NCBI GenBank assembly: GCA_018292915.2
Contig: JACVVK020000529.1
Coordinates: 217,001 to 281,000 of the forward strand
DNA: 64,000 bases
Origin: Batillaria attramentaria
Lineage: Eukaryota > Mollusca > Gastropoda > Batillariidae
Direction of reading: 5' to 3'
Made by a program: the position numbers and the translations under genes. Below, in pieces: positions 12,890 to 24,900 of this stretch. The notes under the pieces were generated by a model. That model was not told where the DNA came from. It was given only the letters and a program-made list of their open reading frames with translations, and made no database searches. Every line of letters starts with the position of its first letter. Within the stretch, counting starts at the first letter, position 1.

Positions 12890-14017
12890 TTGCATACATG
12901 CTTGTACACACGAATCCCTCAGAAACAAGTTTGCCAAAAGATCAAATCGCCTACTTCACAAAAGCAAGTATGTTCCGTGTGAACCTTAATGTAATGTGCC
13001 CCATAGCTATGTCTCGCAAGTATTTTCTGGTTGGCTGGTTTCAATACTGCCTGTCCGTCATATTAAAAGACATACGTTTGCAGTGCTGAAGACATGGTCA
13101 GCTTTACACGACGCATGTTCAACGCTCTCAAGCCACGACTGGCCACCTCCTCTGGCATACGCCAAGAGACTCAGCCCCTTCGCCCCCCTCCACCACCTCC
13201 CATACGCTCTCGCTCCCCCTCCCCTCCTCCTCCACCCATTGTGACACCATTGTTGGAGATGGGTTTCCAGCTGCAGCACATTCAACGAGCGCTGTCAGCC
13301 ACCGGTATGTGTACTGAATGAAAAGTTTGAAGTTGCTTGTTCCAGAAGAACATTTTCAGTCAGCCCAAGAGCTAACTATTTGACCATTTTTTGTTGTTGT
13401 TGTTGTTGCTCATTTGTGTAACAAAGGGAGTCTATGTAATAACCCTCCATCATCTGTCCCTGTGTATGTGTTTGTCTGTCTGTGTGTTCGCAGTAAATCT
13501 TAACATTTCTCAGAATCTACAAACAACGGAGGCACCAAACTTTGCATGCTGACAGCAATAGGACCTTTCAAAACATATCAGTCTTCACTAACAGATCTCA
13601 TTTGAATGATCTTCACCCAAGGTCAAACTGTTTTGGGGAAAATTATAATATTGCCAGGAACTAAGAACGCCAGAGACACCTTACTTGGCATGATAATAGT
13701 GATAAGAGTTTTACAAACATACTCCTTTGAATGACCTTGACCCCTGTCACAAGTGAGCCATGGAGGCTTCTGCCTCTCTAGTTCTTGACATGATATTTAT
13801 GATGACGTGTTCATGTGCTCAGCAATCAACGGTCGTGACGTGAATGCTCGCACCATAAACCGTTTGGCCACATGGATGTTGGAACACCCGGAACTGTCGG
13901 AAGACGAGCCGACCCTAAGGGACATTCTCCAAGAACCAACTTTGTCACTCGCGGATGATCTCAGTGGACCAGCTGCTGCAGACAGACTATCGTAAGTATC
14001 ACAGAACTGTGTTTCTT

Positions 14018-14057
<40 letters not shown>

Positions 14058-14552
14058 ACACACACACACACCCCGACTTTAAAATGCGCAAAAAATAGAT
14101 TCACTGTGGATTACTGCAAACAACAGGGATGTAGGTCCACCACTGTCCAGACAAGTTGAAACATGGATTTGTAGTCGTATTCATAGATTTTACATTTCAC
14201 GTACATGGAGGGTCATTTTTGAGTAAAAGTTTGCACTAGTGTTTTGGGTAATCATTATGTCCATTTGAATTGCCTTTATATACAGTTGAACGTCCTGCGC
14301 ATTTTCTTTCATCCTTGCTGTCATGCACTTGTGCAGACGTGAGATGGCGATTGAGGCCCTGTCAGAACGACTGGACAACCTCATCCTGAGTGAGGAATCC
14401 TCTGAGGAACCGGAGGAATACGATGAGATTCCTCGCCCCAGCATTTCACGCCGCCCTCGCCGCCTCACTCGCTCTCGTCATATTGACATCCGCAGCTTCT
14501 TTGCGCCTGGTGAGGGGCTGGTGGTTGAGCAGATGGTCTTTTGGCAATCTTC

Positions 14553-14585
<33 letters not shown>

Positions 14586-15098
14586 TGGGGGGGGGGGGGG
14601 GGGGAACCTTCCAGTTTATGTCCTTTTTTGTGCACTGGAAAAGAATTTTTGGAAAGTGTTTTTGTTGTGGTTGACATTAGACAATTTGTGTTCAAGGTTT
14701 CTCAGCACATGGTAGGAGTAAGGCATCACATCTGTTGGGCTTTGCTTTTTTTCTTCTTTTTGTACTTTTGTTTGTCTTTCTCCATTTCTTTGTCTTTCTC
14801 CTATTTGCATCCATTAAATTTTTTCTGTAAGCAAGCATTCAAACAGGACAGAGTTAGATCTACTGCACTATTGCGTTTGTTAAGAAAGTGCTTTCACGTC
14901 TTTTGGATATAGCACGTGATCGAAGGGAGAATCGTCCTGAAAGGCGCCATGAGATTGGGGAGGCTCAGCCTCTGTTTGACCCGTATGATGACGACTTTGA
15001 GCTGAATGACGAACTGTACGGGGAGGAGGGGCTAGAGGACGTACTCAGCTTCGATCCTGTTGCTGACACTGGCGATCTGATGTCCTACATTGTGAGTC

Positions 15099-15175
<77 letters not shown>

Positions 15176-15975
15176 TGGTTGTGTTGTTTGTTTTCTTTTC
15201 TGTTCCTGTTCTCTCATAGCTATTTTACAAGGATTTTTGTGTGTGTGTGAAATGCCGACATTTGTATTTTGTTTGTTGTCCAGCGGCGGAGATTCGGACC
15301 ACGAGTTGTAAGATGTGAGATTTGTGCAATCGAGACCAACAACTTCAATCACCATATGCGCACGGCTCATCCAGGCTGTGGTGGTAAGTGATATTGTGTT
15401 TGTATCTGCAAATGTGTCAAATTCAGGTATGTCCATTTGTCATTGCCAGCGGTTTTGTGTTCTTAACATACACGTCTAAACATCTGTGCTGGCGTTTTCC
15501 TTGTTGCCTGTCTTTGATGTCACCCTTACGTGATGGGAGAGGATGCTAAACTCGAAAACAACACACCAACATTGTCTCACCATACTTTTTTTTTTTTTAA
15601 CCACCATGCAGGAGGTTCCGAGGGTCATGGCTATCGCAGCACAGGAGTGTACGACAACGGCTGGTTCGACGGAGTATGCGGTACAGGACACCCATTCTAC
15701 CTACTGTGTCAGGCTTGCCGCGAGTGCTACCTTCAGGAGAACCAGATGGCGCGATCATCTCAGAGCGACGGCCAGGAAAATGTCGGAGCCCGAGGGGCAC
15801 CTGCAGGCCAGCCCAGCATGTTCGAGCGCCACGGTCCAGCGCACATGATGTCCATTGGCCTCGCTGCTCCAGATTTGCTTGGAGCCGCAGAGCTGAAACA
15901 TGACAGTGAGGATTGTGTTTGCAGTATCCACTTCTCACTAGAGGGGTGGGAGAATACCCATTTTTGGTGTCATCA

Positions 15976-16046
<71 letters not shown>

Positions 16047-18925
16047 CCTCTGTTGTTGTTCTTTGATTATTGGACCCTCCAAAACATTTGCCCACATCGT
16101 TCCTTTTGAGGGTGGTTTGCCTCATGATAGGCTTCCACTATCGCATCTACAATGAACATTGGTTTTGTTTTTTTGGGTTTGTTGTTGGTGTTGTTTTAGA
16201 TAGTTTTTTTTAAATGAAGCATTTCTCTTAGACATCCGAGTAAGTGATGCACACCTTATCTGTACAGATGAACTCTCATTTACCTCGGAGGAGCAACTGT
16301 CCAGTGCAGGGACAGATAACTTTCAGAAGTTACTGCCTCGCTTGGGACTGACGGACACTCGGCCAACGCCAGATCCTGTTCGATTTACCGAGGCAGACCC
16401 ACTGGGTGCTCGCCTTATGTCTGGCTCATCCACGAATGTCACCAGCGCCCCAAACACTGCAGGTAAGCCTCCGCTTAAAAAAATATACAGTTACAGCACA
16501 GCATGGCAGTTTGCATGGTAAAAGTACCACACAACATAGCACACCACAGTAGGACAAGACACTACACAGCAGACAGCATGTCATAGCGCTGCACAGCACA
16601 ACACAGTGTAGCATAGCACAGGACACACTGCAGGCTTACTTCTACCTGTTCAATTTGGAATGTTTCATGATGCTGTATTTCAAGCAGTTATCACCAGCAG
16701 GTGTTGCAATGTTTGACACCATATATTATGAAGTTCACCCTGTGCAGTTTGCTCTTGCCGTTTAGTGGTGATAAAGACTACTGATTTTGAAATCATGCAA
16801 GGACATAGCTTGGTGGCCAGAGCCCATTTGAGAGGAGATTGTAACTGATTTGGAGTCCCTGCATTTTCATGTCATGCACACAGATCAGATTTGGGCCAGT
16901 CTGTACCGCATGATTTTGAATACAACTTTCTTACTGTAGGTGTGATGTCAAAGAGATGTGCCACAATATTTGTTTGTTCAACACTGTTAAGTTTATTCAG
17001 TCTTGTTTGCTGAGACATTGTGGTAGTTATACAGACTGCAGGGGTGCCACTTTTCCGGCTGTGGCCGGAATTCCGGCCTGGGAAAATCAGGACGTACCTA
17101 GTTCCGGCTTACAGGGGTGCCAGTTTTCCCACTATGGCCGGAATTCCGGCCTGGGAAAATTCAGAATGTGCCGAGTTCCGGCTTAGCAACTTGCTTACGA
17201 ATCTGTGTCTATCGCTGGACCGTCGGTCGTTTCTGATAGCACTGCGGTAAGCTGTCTTTGCGGGCCCAAGCCTGGCTGCTCCTCTGATTGGTCCAAAATG
17301 GGAATGCGGGTTGTATTACGGTTGGTAAAGGGTTTTGTCTGCGTAGCATGTGTAGTACTCTGCCGCGCACCCCTGAGACTGTATTGGCATGAATATCAAG
17401 GACACAGGTTCACAGCCAGTGGTCCATTCAAGAAGAGATACACTGATCTTGAGTCCATGAATTTTCGTATTGCATACATGTACATTTCAGATGCAGGTCC
17501 TGAATGATTTTTAATAAAAGTTTCTTCATGTAGGTGTGATGTTGAAGAGATGAAGTGCAGAGCAAAACTGCAGATTAATTGATCTGTCCCTCAGGATTTT
17601 GAAAAGAGTGTCTGCTTGTAGGTGCCAAACCAAACAGCGTCAAGACAACAAAATTTACTGTAGGGCCATCTTTTTCGCTTGATTTTGAATACAATTTACT
17701 TTGTGTAGGTGCCATGCCAAAAATCTGTAAGATAGAGCCGCGACCCAAGTGTCTGGGAGATCAGGCACGTAACCTGCGATCAACAGCTGACCGTCTGCTG
17801 GCTCTTCGGCGCACTACAGCAGCCACCCAGATTTTGCTGGCACGCACTCTGACGCTTTACGCGCTCGGCTTTCTAGCTGACAGGTTTGACCTTTGTAAAT
17901 TGTTTTCTTTCTTTGTGTGTGTGTGTGTGTGTGTGTGCGCGCACACATTTATGTGCACACACATGCTACAGCAAAACTAAACCTATGTATTTATATACCC
18001 TCCAGTACCTGTTGAGCCCTTCACTTTCCAATCCAGCATTCCACTTCATCACCCTGTCTCAAAACTCTGCCTACTGCTTAGTCAACATACTGCAGCAGCA
18101 ACAGCCTTAAAACATTGCAGGCCCCTGTCTCATTCTGTGGCAGCTAAAGAATCGGCTGCCCTTGAAAATTGTAAAAAATATAGGATATGTATTGGGTGGC
18201 GCTGCACCATGGTGACGCACTTCCCCTGTGGGAAGCAGCCCGAATTTCCCGAAAGGGATAATGAAGTAGGAAAAAAAAAAGAACCCTTGGCCCCACAGAA
18301 TTCCTGTTGTAACGATCAGTGATAAGCTCACACAAAATGCATTGTCTGACAGTAATTGTTATTTATCCTTACGTCATACAGCAGTGGGTCGTGTCACCTG
18401 TCGGCCGCCTTGGAGCACCTGGGACTGGCAGACATCATGCAGATCGTGCGCCTTATGTCACTCTGTGCATCAGGCAAGATGACCTTCACCTCGGGCAGCC
18501 ACGCCTCCAGACTCGGCACGGCTTCATCCAGCGCTGGGGGTGTGAGCGGTGCAAGTGTTGGAGGCGGCGCAAGCAGTAGCAGCAGCAGCAGTACGAAAGT
18601 CGGGGCAGAGGAGTCGAGCAAACATCTGCGTCACCTGACCAAAGCGGTTGGTGCCCTGGTGCAGGACAACCCCACCTCTTTGAAACAGCTTGTACAGCTC
18701 TGTAACCAGGTCAGTCAGCAAATGGAGTCAGAACTAATAATAATATTGTGAAAAACATAGGCACTTTGTCCAGTTGCCTGGCTCAAAAATGCCACAAACA
18801 GAACCTAACACACTCGCTCAGATTTCACGCACATTAATTCACCCGAGACATCAACACATTACGATCAAGCAGTAAGTTCAAACATGCATTTTTTTTTTTA
18901 TCCACTGTGGGCTGAATATTTCCAA

Positions 18926-18999
<74 letters not shown>

Positions 19000-21900
19000 G
19001 AATACACAGAAATCGCCCCGTCAACTGGCCAATATGAATGGCGTCGCATACTTTGGGTGAAAAATCTGATACTCTGTGTGGAACTAAAACCCCCTACCAC
19101 TCGAATTGGTAGCAGAAGTTGCAATCACTACTCCACAGACCAGACCATTTGTCAGTTGAAACTGAAAATTTGGGTCCTCCAAACCAACATGGTTGTGCAC
19201 AACAGGAGCTGATGACCGCTGCCATGGGTCTGAACACGAGCAGCCTGGAGGATCTGGGCAGCGCAAGGTCGCTGGTATCACATGCCGCCACCTTGGGACA
19301 GTCGTCGGCGTCTTTCACTGTGGTGCAGGCGTTGGTGTCTTTGCTGACTCAGGGAGGCTGGCACTCGCGTCTCTTGCAGGCCCAGCTCTTTGGGGAGAAG
19401 TGTGAGTTGGTGATGCTGTGTACAAAATACATGTACTACTATTTGTGGTGTGTTTGCTGTTTTTAAGTTGTTTCTCTATAGAGAAACAACTTTATGAGAC
19501 GGGGCAGATTTTGCTACGCGCAGCAGCAAGTTTCAGTGATACAAAACAAGACTGTGACGTTTCTCCACACAATACTTACTTTCACGCACACAGTGACGTA
19601 ACGAAATCTGCGTCATAGACACCTTACGTGCACACTATGCTGCTGCGTTCTTTTTGGCGGGAATGACGTGTGTGTGTCTGTGTGTGTGGACGGATGTAAT
19701 GATGGCTATCTGCTAAACCACCTCGCCGGATGGCTTTTTACTTTGAGATAAAATGGGCAGTCATATTCTCCAGAGCTACCTTTCACGATTTTTATCCTGC
19801 CGCATTTTGAGAACAGTTATCGCCGATTTTAAAAAATCGGTCATGTTACGAATTTTTTCGAAGAAAATGTTCAAATGGCTTCATTTTCTGAAATTGGGAA
19901 GATCATCCAATTATACTGCCTGTTTTCGTAGCACAGCTCTGTAGCTCTGACAGGTTTTGTGTAAGAACAATATTTCCGAGGTAGGGGTGGTTTGCATATA
20001 AGGCCAAATATCTATGAAAAGACTCCTTCAAATTACTCATCATTCCGGTATTTTTGTCACTTGTGACAACTGCACATATGACATGAACTATTGCACTATT
20101 ATAGCTTTAGTATTAAGAATAACAGAGCTTTTAGATAAACACATTTTTTCACGTTTCTGCGAGAAGCGCCGGTCAAAAAAGTTCTAATTTTGCAATTTCA
20201 AAAGTACAATCCAAGGCACTTTAAGTCCACGTTTCATCAGCTCTCTAGATCTTCCAGATTTTATGTCAAAATTAATTCAGTCCCGGAAGTCACAAAAGCA
20301 ACAAGGAAATCACAAGATATGAAGAAGTATCATCTGTCAGACGAGCAGCGTGAGGCTGACGGCAAATGTTTGGTTCACAGACAAAATCTGCAAGTATCGT
20401 CACTGCTTCCGACATTTCATCAGCCCTCTACATCTTCCAGATTTCATGTGAAAAATAATTCAGTCGGAGAAGTCACAAAGCCAATAGGGAAATCACAGGA
20501 CATAAAGAAGCATCCTCAGACGATCTCAGTGCTAGAGGCTGACACCAAAAGTTTAGTTCACGGAATTGACGTCATCTCTCTCTCTCTCTCTGTATGACGA
20601 CCTGCCTGAGGCTGACGTCAAATGTTTAGTTCACGGAACTGACGTATCTCTCTCTCTCTCTCTCTTTCTGGGGAGCCAGGGTGGCCGAATGGTAGCGCGT
20701 TGGACTTTCAATGCTTGGGCCGAGAGTTCGAATCCCGGCCGCTGGGGCCAAATATTTGTGCTGGCCTTTTTCTCGTTGCCCCGTCTTTGATATCACCCTT
20801 ATGTGGTGGAAAAAGAGCGTTAAACTCCTAAACACCCACCTACCCACCCTCTCCCTCTGCCTCTCTCTCTCCCTTCTTCCCACACCCGGCCCCACCCCCA
20901 GTCACGTGGCTAATCGGTCGAGGTCGTAGAGGATCTAGTGTCATCGGTAGAACTTGGAGAGGGGAGAACCGGCAACAATAACAACAAAACAGACAAAATA
21001 AAATGAAGTTTGGAGAAACAACTTTGTAGGACGGGGCCGTTCCTCCTTGTTTGTGTCTTTTGTTTTGTTCCTTGCTCTCCTCTACTTTTCCATTTTTCTT
21101 TGTGTTTGTGTGTGTTTTGTGGGGTTTTTTTGTTTTATTTTTTTTTGTCTTGGATCTATCTTGATACGTAGCAAGCCACAATGCAGTGCAAATGTTTGAA
21201 CTGATTGATTTGTAACAATAGCAGCCGACATGCAGTTTCGTGCATTAATTTTTTTTTCTACACTGCCCTAGACATCACAGACTGGAAGAAAGTTGAACAC
21301 ATTTGTATCTTACATGTCATGATCTCTATCAGCTGTGTCTTCTTGCCCAGGCTTTTTCTGATGTTTTCTAGTTTTCATCTGTGCTATTGCAGCTGAAACA
21401 CATGACAGTCCAGTCTCCCCAACAGTGTCTTTGAGCCCCACCCTCCCTTCCGCTGCTGCCACGACTACCGCCACAACTCCCACCACCGCATCTGGTGCCA
21501 CCCCCACCAGCGTGACTGCAACGTCAAGGAGCAACAACTGCTGGCACCTACAGCTGGTGAACGCATTGTCAGCTTGCGTCATTTCAGCACGCATGCCGTC
21601 TCATCACCGCCAGTGGTCAGCCCAGCAACTGGCTCGCGCTTTGGCACAGACTCCGCAGCCAGCCATCGTGAGCTTCCTGTGTGGGGGAGATAACCAGGTC
21701 AGTGAGTTGTTACCCTTGTGTCAGAATGCACTCGGGAGTGCAGGGATTTTGTTGTGGCCGCTAAATTTTACCCTTGCGTTTTGTTTTGTTTTTCTGTGTA
21801 GACCTTACCCCCAGCTTTAAAAGGAAAAAGAAAAAATCCAAACAAAATACGAGGATACCACAATCTGTGGCATTGGTTAGGATCTTGATTTCATAGCTTA

Positions 21901-24900
21901 TAATGTATTTGAGTAATTACATAGCTTTGGTCCTGGAACGTTTGTTTTTTTTCTTTTCTTTTTTTTTTTTTTTGGTTTTGTTTTACGTTTTGCTTGATGC
22001 TGACCTTTTTCTTTCCTTGGTTTATATATATTCTGAGCAATGAAAGTCATTTTATCTTTAATTTTATCTGGATTTTTTTTTTTTTTAATCAAATTTTCTA
22101 CGTATACAGGTTGACCTTGGTGGTGACCTTGGCGCAGCATCTGTCGTTACATTGGAAGGTCACCAGAATCGCGTATCAGCTTGTAAGTGGAGCCACAAGA
22201 AACAGCTGCTTGCATCAAGGTAACGTCAGAATGTACCAACATTTTCTTTCCCTGAGACTCCTGGTTTTAGAATTTTGCATGTGTCAGCACGTGTTTTTCA
22301 AACATCAAATAAACTTTTTTTCCCTTGTAATCTGTACCAGTGGCCACGATGGAACGGTGCGTATCTGGAACCTGCCCAACAAGACACACGCCTTCCTCCA
22401 GCAGACCTGCATCTTTCACCGAGGTGAAGACGTTCGCGGAGAGGAGCTGGACGGCTTTCACCTCAGCAACCTGTGTTGGAATTCCTCAGGACGTCTGCTG
22501 GCCGCCAGTCTGGAGTACATGGTCAACATCTTCTTCATTGGAGGTCAGAACTGGAGTTGTTTCATCCCGCTTCCCCTTGATCTGTCCTGCTTTGGGTGTA
22601 TTGCTGCTACTCTCTGTTCTCCTGTTTAACTTTGACCTCACAATAGCAGTTCTCTCAACCCCTCTCTTACAGACTTATGTCCCAGAGTTGGCTCTGGTTC
22701 TCAGTGGCACATAGTCCTGTTACGTAGCAGGAAGGGGAATGGTAAAAACTGGCTTATGAGCAAATAACACTGTGTATGTTGCGAACCCAGGGTTTACTCT
22801 CCATCTGCATGAAACAAATAAGTCAAAGTTTTTCAACAGCTGGTTGTTAAATCTGTTTAGAGGATCGACTTGCTTCATGATATAAGTGAGGGTGATTTTT
22901 TGTTGTTGTTTTTTGGGGTTTTTTTTTTTTAAATTTTTAATCTCCTTACTGTGTGTTTGTGTCTCTGCAGGAGGCAGGGGTCACCTAGACATGCAGTCAC
23001 ACTGGGTTACTGCCCTTACCTTCCCTCAGACACGGGGCATCGAAGGTCGCCTCGGTCTGACCATGGAGACTGTGCTGGTTGGGCGACTGGACGGCTCGCT
23101 GGCAGCCATCGACATCATCGACCATTCCACATTCCGTCACACTGAGCTGGGGCACTGCTACAGAAGTGGTGAGTCTCATTTGTAGTTAAATGTGTCACAG
23201 GCCCCTGTAGTTCAGTGGTTAGCACTTCAGACCATGGACCGGGAGTCCTGGGTTCAAATCCCAGCCAAGGCAAGCAGGATTTCTTTGGATGTACAGTTAT
23301 TCCTTTTCTTGGTTTTTTGTTGTTTTGGGTTTGTTTTTTGGGGTTTTTTTGTGTTATTCATTACTGAATCACAGTACACTTTTACGTGGATTCAAATCAG
23401 CCATACACCAATCTTTTAACAAACAGCTGATAATCTGCCATGTTAATGGCATCCATTAACTCAGTTTTCTTTTTTTTTCAACTCAGTACCGAGCATGGTC
23501 GGCAGATGTTTTCAGATGTGTGTTTAGACTGTTTTCTCCGATTTCGTCCTGCAGAAAATGTGCATAGGACATCACAGGCGGTGTAAACAACCACTCCCTG
23601 TTTTACCAGCTTAGCTAATAGCACTGGGCAGTACTCATGTCTCAACATCTGTGTATCGTAGTACAGCGTGATAGTTGCACATGCCAGTTCTGAATCCTCA
23701 GCGTGTGTTAACTTGCAGTGTCGGTGACCCAGCTGGCGTGGTTCGACGAGGATCGCAGGTTTGCTGTCGGCTACAGCGACGGTGAACTGGCTCTGTGCAG
23801 CAGGAACGACTTGGAAGAACCAGTCAAAGTCGAGGCTCATCAGGTATACTATGAATCTGTTTGTTAGGTAGAGTACAACCTGTGTTTGGTGACCACCCCT
23901 TTGAGTGACCACTTGCTTTTTGCAGACCAGCGTTACGATGACACTAGGTTTCACTTTCTCAGTTTGTGATCCCCTTTTGGCAACGACAAAGGAACGTTAC
24001 ATTAATGTTGATAATATCACTTTAATGCAGAACTCAATCAGTGTGCTTCACTGGGATCCATCGGGCCACGTGCTTGCCAGCTGCGCCACTGGGGATCCCA
24101 AGTTGCGTCTGTGGGCCTACCGCGGGGAGGGGCTGTTCTGCGTGGCTGACCTGGTCCATCCCTCCTCAGTGGCCACACTTGAGTGGTGCAGCATGATGGG
24201 GATTGGGGAGCAGAAGAAACTGATGCTGGCAGGGTAGGTGTATCAGTGTACCATCTCCGAATGTTATCATCACCTGTTATCATTATGGTGAAACATTCTT
24301 TTTTTATGGCAAGCGTACGAAACGCTGATATGATGGCATTCGTGACTGTTACGACAAAGAGAAGGTTGCTCTGTAACTCAGTCTGCACATCTCCCATGCC
24401 ATACAGTAGCCACCTGTATGGCACAGTCGGTGGTCTAGTGGTTAAGAGACTTGTCACCAATGCGAGAAGTCAGGGGTTCAAGCCCCACTCGGGGCAAAGA
24501 ATTTTTCCTTCTCGTATGTGGCACCGTTCATTCGGGCCGATCGTCGGGGGTTCTCTCCGGGTGCTCCAACTTCCTCCCCCTCTGCTTTGGAAATGTTCAG
24601 CCCACCAAATTTGAAAAATGAATGCAATTCTAAATTCTGAAATTGTAAATAGCTAAGCTGACCCTTCGCACCACGTGGTTGTAATGTGTTTATGTCCAGT
24701 GTGTGAGAGAATGCGTGTGATTCACGTGAGCGTGCGTGTTGGGTTCATTTCGGGCGCTTTGAGCCGATTCACGAAATTGGGTAAAGCGCCTGTACAATAC
24801 TCATTACTACTACTAGTACTACTACACTTTTAGGTTTGGTTTCCAGTCACGCTTGTGGCAGGGATGTTAAACTCTGGTTAACCAGCTTAACAACCAGTCT

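Noticed and set aside
12691..12937. Cys-Val and Thr-His repeat open frames over CA/GT arrays
   Set aside because: Trivial translations of microsatellites; the same applies to the other CA/GT arrays in the window.
20231..20640. CRISPR-like repeat array
   Set aside because: Animal nuclear context, only two to three long imperfect units and no short spacer structure.
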